A stretch of 64,000 nt of DNA from Candidatus Poribacteria bacterium (GTDB lineage: Bacteria; Poribacteria; WGA-4E; WGA-3G): NCBI GenBank assembly GCA_022827625.1, contig JAJEIE010000019.1, positions 248,001-312,000 of the forward strand, read 5' to 3'. Numbering within the stretch: the first letter of the stretch is position 1; every line of letters begins with the position of its first letter. The position numbers and the translations under genes are program-made. Shown piece after piece: positions 35,021 to 43,746 of the stretch. The notes under the pieces are model-generated. The model searched no databases. It saw only the letters and a list, made by a program, of their open reading frames with translations, and was not told where the DNA came from.

Positions 35021-35743
35021 ATGGCAAACATCAAAGATGAACTCGAGAAATTGCAACAGGATGGCTTCGTGTTGATAGAGCGCGCGTTATCTCCAGAAGA
35101 GACGCAACAGATCCGTCAGCGCATTAATTACGCACGCGAAATGGGGTGGGAAGAAGGCTTAAACGCCGTCGGCAACATGTGGTTTGATACCCTCCTTGAC
35201 CGAGAGCCGGATACCTATGAACCGCTTGTCGGGCATCCGAGTGTCCGTCCGTATCTCGAAGGATTGATGGGCAAGCAGTGCCAGCTCCGAAGTCTACGTG
35301 CACACATCAACCCAGGTCCGTATCTCCAAGAGTGGCACATGGATTTTTACGGCTATTGGCAGGAGAAGCGATACGTCGAAGAACATCCGTTTGCGATGGC
35401 ACCCGTCGGGATTAACACGACGTTCTATTTTCAGGACAACGATCCCGGTGAGGGACACCTCAAATTTATCAAAGGCGGACATTTGTCAGAGCCGCCGCAT
35501 CTCTATCCATTAGATCGCCCCAAATTTGAAGCGTGGTGTGAGGCGCAAGAACACGTGATCCTGCATCCGAAAGCCGGTGATTGTGTTGTGTTTATTAACC
35601 ACATTCCGCACCAGGGTGCGAAAGAACGCGATGATATGGAGCGAAGCAACGTCGTCTGTCATTATCAGGTAACCCCCATGTATGAAGGGGTTTGGCACGT
35701 CTCTCGACCGCGTGGATATCAAGGCACATTCCCATTTGCTTAA
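35021..35743 (+). CDS. PhyH family dioxygenase
   Basis: 240 aa. Fe(II)/2-oxoglutarate oxygenase by motif: HxD in QEWHMDFYGYW near residues 104-108, distal His in NHIPHQGAKERDD, and the Arg of RSNVVCHY. Short form of the family. AAGGAG precedes the ATG by seven bases. Substrate unknown. A hairpin terminator follows. Confidence 0.92.
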   Translation: MANIKDELEKLQQDGFVLIERALSPEETQQIRQRINYAREMGWEEGLNAVGNMWFDTLLDREPDTYEPLVGHPSVRPYLEGLMGKQCQLRSLRAHINPGPYLQEWHMDFYGYWQEKRYVEEHPFAMAPVGINTTFYFQDNDPGEGHLKFIKGGHLSEPPHLYPLDRPKFEAWCEAQEHVILHPKAGDCVVFINHIPHQGAKERDDMERSNVVCHYQVTPMYEGVWHVSRPRGYQGTFPFA

Positions 35744-35764
35744 ATCTGTGAACCACCCGCCCTC

Positions 35765-35790
35765 GGATGCCTGAACTTGTTCGGGCATCC
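35765..35790 (+). terminator. Hairpin after PhyH gene
   Basis: GGATGCCTGAAC and GTTCGGGCATCC form a 12-pair stem with one G-U pair; no strong T run. Confidence 0.6.
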
Positions 35791-35816
35791 CCGCAGAATT
35801 ACCAGATTAAATTCCT

Positions 35817-35873
35817 AAACTGCATACAGTTTGTGCTACAAATATGTCCTGTTAATTCTAAGATTCACTATAG
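35817..35873. repeat. Partial family A element
   Basis: AAACTGCATACAGTTTGTGC then TTCACTATA, the right half of the MITE-like element with an outer end. The gap 35744-36171 also holds 35893-35909, 35988-36003 and 36068-36091; no gene. Confidence 0.55.
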
Positions 35874-35892
35874 ATAGCCTTGATGTTCGTGG

Positions 35893-35909
35893 CAAGTCAA
35901 ATTGACTTG
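35893..35909. promoter_or_regulatory. Perfect 17-base palindrome, possible operator upstream of dnaK
   Basis: CAAGTCAA-A-TTGACTTG, an eight-base inverted repeat about one central base. It is not the CIRCE operator. It may bind a dimeric regulator. Confidence 0.5.
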
Positions 35910-35987
35910 TAGAATCACTCCTCTCTTAAGACCGTGCCAATTTGGCAGACCTTCAATAGAATTTCGACTATTTCAAGCAATTAATAT

Positions 35988-36003
35988 TGGCATGAATATT
36001 GCA
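35988..36003 (+). promoter_or_regulatory. Possible sigma-54 promoter upstream of dnaK
   Basis: TGGCATGAATATTGCA resembles the -24/-12 consensus TGGCAC-N5-TTGCA, with GG and GC ten bases apart. It is 168 bases before the dnaK start. One base of the -24 box deviates. Confidence 0.4.
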
Positions 36004-36067
36004 AGTTATTCGTTATAGGAAGTTTTGGAAGATAAAGCATACCTGACCCGAAAAAGGCGATTCTTTT

Positions 36068-36091
36068 GTAGCATAAACTGTTAGTTTGTGT
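36068..36091. repeat. Half copy of family A arm
   Basis: TGTAGCATAAACTGTTAGTT then TGT, one arm only, between the sigma-54-like site and dnaK. Confidence 0.7.
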
Positions 36092-36171
36092 CACATCGGT
36101 ATAACTTTCAAGCAATTTCAACCGCTAACCCAAGCGCACGTTAGTATATTTGCACATAGGAGAATTGAGAA

Positions 36172-38109
36172 ATGAGCAAAGTCATCGGAATTGATTTAGG
36201 TACAACCAATTCATGTGTGGCAGTCTTAGAAAGTGGTGATGCCAAGGTCATCGAAAATACAGAAGGAAATCGGACAACCCCCTCTGTTGTCGGTTTTACG
36301 AAGGAGGGAGAACGCCCCGTTGGACTCGTTGCTAAAAGACAAGCGATCACGAACCCTCAAAATACAATTTTTTCGATTAAAAGGTTCATGGGGCGGAAAT
36401 TTAGCGAAATAGGTAATGATGCATCCCGCGTGCCTTATGAATTAAAAGCCGATACAAGTGGCGATGTCGCCGTAAACATTGACGGAAAAGATTATTCACC
36501 CCCTGAAATTTCTGCTATGGTTTTGCGGAAGATGAAGGAGACCGCTGAGGCGTATCTTGGTGAAGATGTTACGAAAGCTGTTGTCACTGTGCCTGCTTAC
36601 TTCAATGATTCCCAACGTCAGGCGACGGCGGATGCGGGGAAAATCGCTGGATTGGAAGTCGAGCGGATTATCAATGAACCGACCGCTGCATCCCTTGCTT
36701 ATGGTCTTCAAAATGAAGGCGATAAAAAGATTGCTGTTTATGACCTCGGTGGTGGGACATTTGACATCTCTATTCTGGAAATTGGAGACGGGGTTTTCGA
36801 GGTAAAAAGTACGAACGGTGATACACACCTCGGGGGCGACGACTTCGACCAAGCGATTATCGATTGGATGGCGCAAGAGTTTCTCGGTAGCCAAGGGCTT
36901 GATTTGCGCAATGATCAGATGGCACTGCAACGGCTAAAAGAGGCGGCGGAAACCGCAAAGTGCGAACTCTCCAGTACACTGCAAACCGACATCAACTTGC
37001 CCTTTATCACTGTTGATGCCAGCGGTCCGAAGCATCTGAACCTGACGCTCACCCGTGCGAAACTGGAACAGATTACAGATGATTTGGTTCAACGTTCGCT
37101 TGAACCCTGCAGGCAGGCACTCTCGGATGCGGAGATGCAACCTGCTGACATTGATGAGGTTATCCTCGTTGGGGGTCAGACGCGTATGCCCAAAGTCCAA
37201 GAGGCTGTCGAGCAGCTTTTCGGCAAAGAACCGCACAAAGGGGTCAATCCGGATGAGGTCGTCGCGATCGGTGCCGCAATTCAGGGAGGGGTACTCGCAG
37301 GTGATGAAGAAGTTAAAGACATCCTCTTATTAGACGTTACACCGCTCTCACTCGGTATTGAAACGCTCGGTGGGATGTTCACACGGTTGATTGATAGGAA
37401 CACAACGATTCCTACCAAAAAATCGAATATATTCACGACTGCTGAGAACAATCAGACTGCCGTTGATGTCCATGTCCTCCAAGGCGAGCGGGAACAAGCG
37501 GTTTACAATAAAACGATTGGACGCTTCCGATTGGGTGAATTGCCACCGGCACCGAGAGGTGTCCCACAGATTGAGGTGGCTTTTGATATCGATGCGAACG
37601 GCATACTCAACGTATCGGCGAAAGATACGGCGACGGGCAAAGAACAGAAGATTACCATTACCGCATCTTCTGGGCTTAGCGAAGCCGAAATTGATCAGAT
37701 GGTGAAGGATGCCGAGGCGCATGCTGAAGAGGATAAGCAGAAACGCGAAGAAGTCGAAACGCGCAACCGTGCGGATTCTCTGGTCTACGAGACAGAGAAA
37801 AACCTCAGTGAATTGGGAGACAAGATAGACGACGCTTCCAAGGAGAAGGTGAACGCCGCCGTTGCTCGTGTCAAGCAGGCGTTGGAGTCTAATAACAACG
37901 CCGAGATCCAACCCGCAACGGACGAATTAACACAGGTCTGGCACGAAGTCTCTCAGTTGATATATCAACAGGCAGCGGAGGCGGGTGCAGATCCAGGAGC
38001 GGCTGCAGGAGACCCGTCTGCTGGGGCAACAACTGATTCCGCTGACAGCGATGTTGTTGACGCTGAATATGAAGTCGTTGACGAGGATGAGAAGAAAGAC
38101 GAGAAGTAG
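36172..38109 (+). CDS. dnaK: Chaperone DnaK (Hsp70)
   Basis: 645 aa, full length. ATP-dependent folding chaperone with DnaJ and GrpE. N-terminal ATPase: [31 protein letters not shown], and the substrate domain after [17 protein letters not shown]. The C-terminal tail is Gly/Ala/Asp-rich and ends in acidic and Lys residues ([11 protein letters not shown]), like the EEVD-type tails of bacterial DnaK. AGGAGAATTGAG precedes ATG. No grpE or dnaJ adjacent; a strong terminator follows. Confidence 0.98.
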   Translation: MSKVIGIDLGTTNSCVAVLESGDAKVIENTEGNRTTPSVVGFTKEGERPVGLVAKRQAITNPQNTIFSIKRFMGRKFSEIGNDASRVPYELKADTSGDVAVNIDGKDYSPPEISAMVLRKMKETAEAYLGEDVTKAVVTVPAYFNDSQRQATADAGKIAGLEVERIINEPTAASLAYGLQNEGDKKIAVYDLGGGTFDISILEIGDGVFEVKSTNGDTHLGGDDFDQAIIDWMAQEFLGSQGLDLRNDQMALQRLKEAAETAKCELSSTLQTDINLPFITVDASGPKHLNLTLTRAKLEQITDDLVQRSLEPCRQALSDAEMQPADIDEVILVGGQTRMPKVQEAVEQLFGKEPHKGVNPDEVVAIGAAIQGGVLAGDEEVKDILLLDVTPLSLGIETLGGMFTRLIDRNTTIPTKKSNIFTTAENNQTAVDVHVLQGEREQAVYNKTIGRFRLGELPPAPRGVPQIEVAFDIDANGILNVSAKDTATGKEQKITITASSGLSEAEIDQMVKDAEAHAEEDKQKREEVETRNRADSLVYETEKNLSELGDKIDDASKEKVNAAVARVKQALESNNNAEIQPATDELTQVWHEVSQLIYQQAAEAGADPGAAAGDPSAGATTDSADSDVVDAEYEVVDEDEKKDEK

Positions 38110-38134
38110 AGGATAGACCTTCTAAAAGTTAATA

Positions 38135-38175
38135 GAGGGTGATACATAACTTACATCGCGTTATGTATCACCCTC
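38135..38175 (+). terminator. Strong terminator of dnaK
   Basis: GAGGGTGATACATAAC and GTTATGTATCACCCTC form a perfect 16-pair stem with a nine-base loop, followed by ATTTCTTT. Confidence 0.9.
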
Positions 38176-38261
38176 ATTTCTTTCCAATATAAGGACAAGG
38201 TTCGGAATTATCTGGTGCGATTACAAACTACACCTACCGGGGAAGTGCGTCGGTACTATAT

Positions 38262-39200
38262 CTAATACCCCAACAACGCAATACCTTCCCTATAGGTCGC
38301 CGCCGAGTGCTGTAACGAGCCGAGTTCATCTTCCATCAATTCAATTTCCAGAATCTCCTCTACACCGTTCCCACCGAGTTTAATAGGTACCCCAATATAC
38401 AAATCATCAATCCCGTATTGTCCCGTGAGATGTGCGGAGCAGGGCAACAGGCGTTTCTTGTCCAGAATGATAGCCTCTGCCATCTGTGCCAATGATGAAC
38501 CGGCAGCATAATAACCACTTGTTTTGAGAAGGTTCACAATCTCAGCACCCCCGTCCCGAGTGCGTTGCGCCATCGCTTCAATGCGATCTTCCGGTATCAA
38601 CTGCGGAATCGGGATGCCGTTGACGGTGGTATAGCGCGGGAGCGGCACCATCGTATCGCCGTGTCCACCAAGAACAAGGGCGTGGATATCTTCTACGGAG
38701 ACACCCAGTTCAAGAGAGATAAAATAGCGGAATCTCGCCGAATCCAGCACACCTGCCTGACCGACAACGCGGTGTGAAGGAAATCCTGAAACCTTCCACG
38801 CGTGGTAAGTCATAATGTCCAACGGATTGGTGAGCATCATAATGATACAATCTGGCGACTGTTTCACGACGTTTTCCGTAACACTGCCAACGATATTGGC
38901 ATTCGTTTGCAACAGGTCTTCGCGCGTCATCCCCGGTTTACGTGGGGAACCTGATGTAATAATTACGAGGTCGGAGCCTGCGGTTGCGCTGTAATCGAGA
39001 TCGCCGTCAACTGCGGCATCAAACAGTTCTACGGGCCCCATTTGTGCCATGTCCAATGCCTTGCCTTGCGGGACTCCATCAACGATGTCTATCATGACGA
39101 CATCGCCAAGTTGTTTCTGTGCGATCAGAAACGCCGCTGTTGCGCCGACATTCCCCGCACCAATAACACTGATTTTTTTTCTTGCCACTTCTGCCTCCAT
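38262..39200 (-). CDS. mdh: Malate dehydrogenase (LDH-like type)
   Basis: 312 aa. Reversible oxidation of malate to oxaloacetate with NAD. Rossmann motif ISVIGAGNVGATAA; substrate Arg pair in SGSPRKPGMTREDL (malate-type Arg rather than lactate-type Gln); NAD motif MLTNPLDIM; catalytic His in VLGGHGDTMVPLP; substrate Arg in LDSARFRYF. ATG is at 39198-39200. Convergent with dnaK across the terminator. Confidence 0.95.
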   Translation of the reverse strand: MEAEVARKKISVIGAGNVGATAAFLIAQKQLGDVVMIDIVDGVPQGKALDMAQMGPVELFDAAVDGDLDYSATAGSDLVIITSGSPRKPGMTREDLLQTNANIVGSVTENVVKQSPDCIIMMLTNPLDIMTYHAWKVSGFPSHRVVGQAGVLDSARFRYFISLELGVSVEDIHALVLGGHGDTMVPLPRYTTVNGIPIPQLIPEDRIEAMAQRTRDGGAEIVNLLKTSGYYAAGSSLAQMAEAIILDKKRLLPCSAHLTGQYGIDDLYIGVPIKLGGNGVEEILEIELMEDELGSLQHSAATYREGIALLGY

Positions 39201-39266
39201 TGTGAAAATGTACAGTTTTTATTTCTAAAATGACTGTACTAATTATACACGGAAAGCCAACAATAA

Positions 39267-39596
39267 TCAAGTTATTGTCCTCTGCAGATGCATTATCAGC
39301 AGTATAGAGTTGGCGATGCTGAGGACCAAAACAAAGCGAAGGGACCAACGGAATAGACGAGACTCAGGAAACTCCATTCTAAAAAGCAGCAACCGTAACG
39401 CCGCCATCCATATACACGGGACTGTAAAACACAGATTTAGCAAGTCATAGGCATCACCAAGAAAGAGAGTGATGACGGCACCAGTGCTACAGAGAAATAT
39501 CGTGCCGAAAAAAATAATTTTGGCTTTTGCTGACTGCCCGAAGTCAATAATCTGCTTTTTTATCGCTTCCCGTTTCCTTTGCAAATCATCATCCAT
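39267..39596 (-). CDS. Small three-helix membrane protein
   Basis: 109 aa, no family recognised. Residues 1-22 are charged (MDDDLQRKREAIKKQ). Three hydrophobic segments lie at about 24-46, 51-70 and 84-103, ending with HLQRTIT. AAGGAATTTCAA precedes the ATG, a proper ribosome site. Upstream of mdh on the same strand with a 66-base gap. Confidence 0.6.
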   Translation of the reverse strand: MDDDLQRKREAIKKQIIDFGQSAKAKIIFFGTIFLCSTGAVITLFLGDAYDLLNLCFTVPCIWMAALRLLLFRMEFPESRLFRWSLRFVLVLSIANSILLIMHLQRTIT

Positions 39597-39686
39597 TTGA
39601 AATTCCTTAACATCTTTTTTACTTTAAAAAAACTTGCTCAATTGGACAAAGGAGCTTGTGCTATAGGGGCAGTGGGAGGGAATGGT

Positions 39687-39711
39687 AGGGCGAGGAAGAC
39701 AGCCTCGCCCT
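39687..39711. terminator. Hairpin after PhyH gene
   Basis: AGGGCGAGG-AAGACAG-CCTCGCCCT, nine-pair stem, seven bases beyond the stop of the minus-strand PhyH gene; T run lacking. May be a dispersed palindrome. Confidence 0.5.
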
Positions 39712-39717
39712 GAGAGG

Positions 39718-40644
39718 TTAAGCGTGGCGGGGTCCCATTGCATAGGCAGGATTATCGCCGAGGTTATCAATGAGCCAACCGCGAAGCGGCACGTCGTCTT
39801 CGGAGGGGACATAGCGTCCGTTATTTCGGGTCGCGGCACCGAGGAGCTGCCGGCGAATCGGGTCACAACGGTCATAGAGCACTTCAACGCTCATTTCGTC
39901 TTTCGGACGGATCCAGCGGTAGCCGTAGCCGTAGAAGAGTGCTTTCCGGGTAATATCGGAGTGGTTCGGACTCCGTGAGTGCCAGAGCCGCCTATCGAAC
40001 AGCACAGCCGTGCCAGGCTCTACACAGACCGGCATCGCATCGTCAGGCACATCGTCAGCAGTCGCTTCACGCGGGTCTCGTGCGATTTCGGACATCGGAA
40101 CCTCCATATCTGACAAATGACTGCCCGGACGGATATAGAAGTTGCCACGGCCGGGTTCGGAGACATCCGTGAGGAAATACCCCACTTTCAGAGACAAACG
40201 CGGACGTGGATTGGTTTCCAGCTCTATGTTGACGCGTCCACTGTCTTGATGCCATTCCAGCCAGCCTTCACCTTCTTCGGCATCTGGAGCTGCAGGCGGT
40301 TTGACGTGCATGTGGGCATGGTAGAGGTAGATATTCCATCCCAAGATGCCCCAGACTTTCGGTAACGTCGTCGGTAGATCAACGAGACTTAAGAGCGCGT
40401 CATCGGCACCGAGGAAATCCGACCAGCCCCAGTGTGAGCCGAGCGTTGCTCTGCCATTGGCGAGGGCTTTGTTATGCAAGGTATCTACGGCATTTATCAA
40501 CGCTTCGCGCATCTCTGTAGAGAGAGCGTTCGGGATATAGAGATACCCTTGTTCTTCAAAATGATCGCGTTCCTCTTCTGTGATGAGGTGGGCAAGATAT
40601 TTTTCAGGTGCAGCTGTCATGCCCATATTAAGAAGTTCCTTCAT
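39718..40644 (-). CDS. PhyH family dioxygenase
   Basis: 308 aa. HxD in LEWHQDSGRVN near residue 165, PGRGNFYIRPGSHLSD, distal His in DRRLWHSRSPNHS and Arg in ITRKALFYGYGYRW. I choose ATG 40644 because AAGGAG precedes it by seven bases; ATG 40671 upstream has no site. Substrate unknown. Downstream of the isomerase-like gene on the same strand but separated by two family B repeats. Confidence 0.92.
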   Translation of the reverse strand: MKELLNMGMTAAPEKYLAHLITEEERDHFEEQGYLYIPNALSTEMREALINAVDTLHNKALANGRATLGSHWGWSDFLGADDALLSLVDLPTTLPKVWGILGWNIYLYHAHMHVKPPAAPDAEEGEGWLEWHQDSGRVNIELETNPRPRLSLKVGYFLTDVSEPGRGNFYIRPGSHLSDMEVPMSEIARDPREATADDVPDDAMPVCVEPGTAVLFDRRLWHSRSPNHSDITRKALFYGYGYRWIRPKDEMSVEVLYDRCDPIRRQLLGAATRNNGRYVPSEDDVPLRGWLIDNLGDNPAYAMGPRHA

Positions 40645-40673
40645 GGTGATTCTCCTTATTGTGTTGGACATCT

Positions 40674-40736
40674 ATCGGGGTTGGAAACCCCTCCTACAAA
40701 AGATTGGTATATCGGGATTAGAAACCCTTTCCACAA
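40674..40736. repeat. Two reversed copies of family B repeat
   Basis: TCGGGGTTGGAAACCCCTCC (40675 on) and ATCGGGATTAGAAACCCTTT (40711 on); the second is degenerate. They lie between the PhyH and isomerase-like genes. Confidence 0.7.
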
Positions 40737-40740
40737 CAAG

Positions 40741-41604
40741 TTAGCGCACGTACTGTGCAAGATATTCGCGTGAGCGACGCAGCCCCTCAGATTCTGCTTC
40801 CCATGTTCGCCAATAGCGGTAATCTTCGAGTTCTACGCTAACGATACCGTCAAAGCCTTCATCTTCTAAACGTTGTACCACTTTCAGCCAATCCACAACA
40901 CCATCACCCGGAATTGTATACCGCCACCAATCTTCACCGAAGCCGCGGGCCTCACGAAGACTCGGTCCCAGATTGCCGTGTAGATAGAGTGCTTCTTCGT
41001 CGAAGTCGGTATCTTTGCCGTGAACGTGTTTAACGTACGATGCGAATTCGTCAAGCGCGCGGAGGTAATCAATGCCGATTCTGACGAGATGAGATGGATC
41101 GTAGTTGATTCCCAAACCCGGAGAAGAACACACCTCGAACATCGCACGCCACATTTCCGGTGTGCAGCCGAGTGCAGGATAAGCAGGTCCAGGACCCGGC
41201 CACCCTTCAATGGCGATCGTTACATCTTTAGATGCCGCAAACTCGGCAATCGGTGGGATAGTGTCTTTCCAAATCTCAAAGTTTTTGGATCGACCAAGGC
41301 TCGCGTCTTCCGGGACAAAGACGCAAAACATGATATGCACATCGTTATCAGCGGCGGCTTCGATAGCGTCCTTCGCTGCTGCAGCACCCGATTTCTGCTT
41401 GGATTTCTTAGGGCTGAGCAGATCTCGGACACCCGGGAGATCCGCACTGCCGATGGCGAGACCGGCATCCCTCGCGGTTTGAACAATTTTCGGGGTGGTT
41501 TCTCCAATATCAACGGCTTCAAACCCGTTGTCTGCGCACCACTTACAGAAATCTGCGAATGGCAGTTGACGGGCTGTGCCGGGAATACGTAATCCTATTT
41601 TCAT
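40741..41604 (-). CDS. Sugar phosphate isomerase/epimerase-like TIM barrel
   Basis: 287 aa. Xylose-isomerase-like (AP endonuclease 2 family) barrel: MKIGLRIPGTARQLPF, GFEAVDIGE, NDVHIMFCVFV, VTIAIEGWPGPGPAYP, LGINYDPSHLVRIG and VKHVHGKDTDF, then GDGVVDWLKVVQRL and DGIVSVELED. The Glu, Asp, His and second Glu of the metal site are visible. Substrate unknown. ATG start. Confidence 0.9.
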   Translation of the reverse strand: MKIGLRIPGTARQLPFADFCKWCADNGFEAVDIGETTPKIVQTARDAGLAIGSADLPGVRDLLSPKKSKQKSGAAAAKDAIEAAADNDVHIMFCVFVPEDASLGRSKNFEIWKDTIPPIAEFAASKDVTIAIEGWPGPGPAYPALGCTPEMWRAMFEVCSSPGLGINYDPSHLVRIGIDYLRALDEFASYVKHVHGKDTDFDEEALYLHGNLGPSLREARGFGEDWWRYTIPGDGVVDWLKVVQRLEDEGFDGIVSVELEDYRYWRTWEAESEGLRRSREYLAQYVR

Positions 41605-41632
41605 AGTTCTAACTATGGTCCTCTGAGCATCG

Positions 41633-41706
41633 CTCCAAATGTAAAGCTAAGACAAATTGTTCGCTAATCGCTCACAATTTCATTTCGCGATGGTTTCTGG
41701 TTAAAT
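41633..41706. repeat. Family G repeat, inverted partner of 49335-49408
   Basis: Bases 41633-41688 match the reverse complement of 49353-49408 at 54 of 56 positions, and weaker similarity continues to 41706. It lies in the 282-base gap between the isomerase-like and radical SAM genes, which holds no gene. Confidence 0.85.
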
Positions 41707-41853
41707 AACGTGAGTTTGATATTAAGCGCGTACGGAATCAACCCATAATGTGCTTAAATCGTGTGATGCGTTGCCGTATTTTCTGTCTAAACAAGCGCGT
41801 GTGTTTGTGTTATCGCTCAACCCAATCTACGTTTATATAGACTAAACGCTCTT

Positions 41854-41884
41854 AACTGACAACTAACAACTGACAACTGATAAC
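41854..41884. repeat. Heptamer repeat tract (family F)
   Basis: AACTGACAACTAACAACTGA then CAACTGATAAC: seven-base units CAACTGA repeated, immediately downstream of the radical SAM gene. Confidence 0.75.
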
Positions 41885-41886
41885 CA

Positions 41887-43107
41887 TTAAAAACCCATCA
41901 GACCGCAGCATCGACGGCAGACCGGCATCGGTCCATCATTGCTCACAGACTGCCGGAACTTCATCGCCTTCTGGTTGTTCCACATATCGACCACCTTATC
42001 TGTTTGGATGTTACCGATGATATAATCGTGGTAATCTCGGCAGAGGCTCACGTCGCCGTTGCTGTCAATCTCCATTGTCATGTAGATGCTAACACATTGG
42101 TTATAACCGAAGGTCTGTTGATGATCGGTATAATACCGCTGAATTTCGCCACGTGTATTGAGGCGTGGCATCATGATAGGCGGACACTTCTGCTGTTTTT
42201 CGGAGAGGTTCTCCATCTCTTCAAATCGGTCGAGGATAACACCGTGGTCGAAGTCTTTCCATGTCCCTATCCAACCGTAGTGGGTTTGCGGCTTGAAACC
42301 GAAACGATTCTCGAAATCTTCGGTGTGTTCCTGTGCGGATTCCGAATCTATCCACCATGTGAGATAGAAGATCTGCGCGTCGGCGTATTGACTGGTGAAC
42401 TTATAGAGGTCTACAACATCGTCAATATTATACATCGTAACGCAGCTAAGCGGAATGATGTAAGGGAACTTTATGTTCCGCTTCTCTTTTGCTGCGCTGA
42501 GGACTTCTAATGCAGCCTTGACATCTTTGAAGTTGTCATAGTTTGGGGTGAGACCGGGACGTTGCGTATTGTGAATTTCCTCGTTCGGTCCATCAACACT
42601 CAAGTAGATAATTTTGCAGGTTTCCAAAATATCTTCGGCACGTCTGGCGATGTTTGTTGCGTTACTAACAAGGGATATAGGCATGCCTCGTTCTTTGATG
42701 TAGTGCATCAATTCGATAATTCCAGGGTAAAGCATCGGTTCGCCACCCCAAATATACCAGACCGGAGACCAGCCTTCATCCACAATCTGATCCACAAGAT
42801 TCTTATAGACTTCAACCGGGACTTCGCGCTGCTTGAGTTCTTTCATGGACTTGCCGAGCAGGTAACCGTTATCACCCCATTGTCCACAGGAATGGCAACG
42901 GAGGTTGCACATATCGGTAATACGGAGGCTTACCAGCTGAATAGCATCGCCTTTGCCGTGTTTCGCACCGAGTGGATGTCGCCAATTGAAACTTTCCTTG
43001 GCGAGCTGGTAACGCACGAACTTCTTGGAAGTATCCCAATCTTCTGTTATAGCACTGGCGAGTTCATTGACAAAAAATCGTGGTGAAATTCGACTACGTA
43101 GTGCCAT
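41887..43107 (-). CDS. Radical SAM/SPASM protein
   Basis: 406 aa. Radical SAM 4Fe-4S motif C-x3-C-x2-C is CNLRCHSCGQWGDN near residues 71-78. GGEPMLYPG is the SAM-binding GGEP motif near 120. C-terminal SPASM region: CVSIYMTMEIDSNGDVSLC, then CRRCCG at the end. Family members modify peptides or small molecules through a radical; the substrate is not known. ATG 43107 has AAAGGAG; one upstream in-frame TTG exists. No peptide-substrate gene recognised nearby. Confidence 0.9.
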   Translation of the reverse strand: MALRSRISPRFFVNELASAITEDWDTSKKFVRYQLAKESFNWRHPLGAKHGKGDAIQLVSLRITDMCNLRCHSCGQWGDNGYLLGKSMKELKQREVPVEVYKNLVDQIVDEGWSPVWYIWGGEPMLYPGIIELMHYIKERGMPISLVSNATNIARRAEDILETCKIIYLSVDGPNEEIHNTQRPGLTPNYDNFKDVKAALEVLSAAKEKRNIKFPYIIPLSCVTMYNIDDVVDLYKFTSQYADAQIFYLTWWIDSESAQEHTEDFENRFGFKPQTHYGWIGTWKDFDHGVILDRFEEMENLSEKQQKCPPIMMPRLNTRGEIQRYYTDHQQTFGYNQCVSIYMTMEIDSNGDVSLCRDYHDYIIGNIQTDKVVDMWNNQKAMKFRQSVSNDGPMPVCRRCCGLMGF

Positions 43108-43123
43108 CAATTCTCCTTTATAA

Positions 43124-43154
43124 GTTGTCAGTTATCAGTTATCGGTTCTCGGTT
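43124..43154. repeat. Heptamer repeat tract (family F)
   Basis: GTTGTCAGTTATCAGTTATC then GGTTCTCGGTT, units of AACTGAT on the minus strand, just upstream of the radical SAM start. Confidence 0.75.
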
Positions 43155-43242
43155 AAAGAGGTTTTCTGCAACAAAGTGCTTTTTGGGCGGAATCCAGAGA
43201 AAGGTAGATTGTTCCAAACCTGTTTCTTAACCGAAAACTGAC

Positions 43243-43656
43243 TTAAGATGCGTCTTCTGATTTTACGAGTGTAAGTGCTGCGGAATTCATGCAATAACGT
43301 TTGCCTGTCGGCTCAGGTCCGTCATTGAAGACGTGACCCAGATGTGCGTCGCACTGACTACAGACGACTTCCGTGCGCGGCATAAAAAATATGCTGCGAT
43401 CCGATTTTGTCGCAATAGATTCCGGGGAGATGGATTCCCAAAAACTCGGCCATCCGGTTCCAGAATCGTATTTCGTCTCCGAGCTGAAAAGTGGACTTCC
43501 GCAGCAGATACAGTGATAGGTCCCTTGCTCTTTACAATCGTGATATTTCCCCGTAAAAGCGCGTTCTGTTCCTTTCTTCCGGGTTACCTGATATTCTTCC
43601 GGTGTGAGTTGTTCTTTCCACTCTTTTTCTGATTTAATAACTTTCTCTGCTCCCAT
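43243..43656 (-). CDS. msrB: Peptide-methionine (R)-S-oxide reductase MsrB
   Basis: 137 aa. Reduces Met-R-sulfoxide. Zinc Cys pairs are in [11 protein letters not shown] and [14 protein letters not shown]. Fold markers: [12 protein letters not shown] and [19 protein letters not shown], the last carrying the catalytic Cys. Normal length for a stand-alone MsrB. ATG start. Confidence 0.96.
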   Translation of the reverse strand: MGAEKVIKSEKEWKEQLTPEEYQVTRKKGTERAFTGKYHDCKEQGTYHCICCGSPLFSSETKYDSGTGWPSFWESISPESIATKSDRSIFFMPRTEVVCSQCDAHLGHVFNDGPEPTGKRYCMNSAALTLVKSEDAS

Positions 43657-43746
43657 GTTTCGCTCCTTTTATGTATATGACGGGTTTCCTTGAAAAAGTA
43701 CTATGCCACATTTAAAAAAAAAAAGCAAGTCTGTTTTCACCGACCA

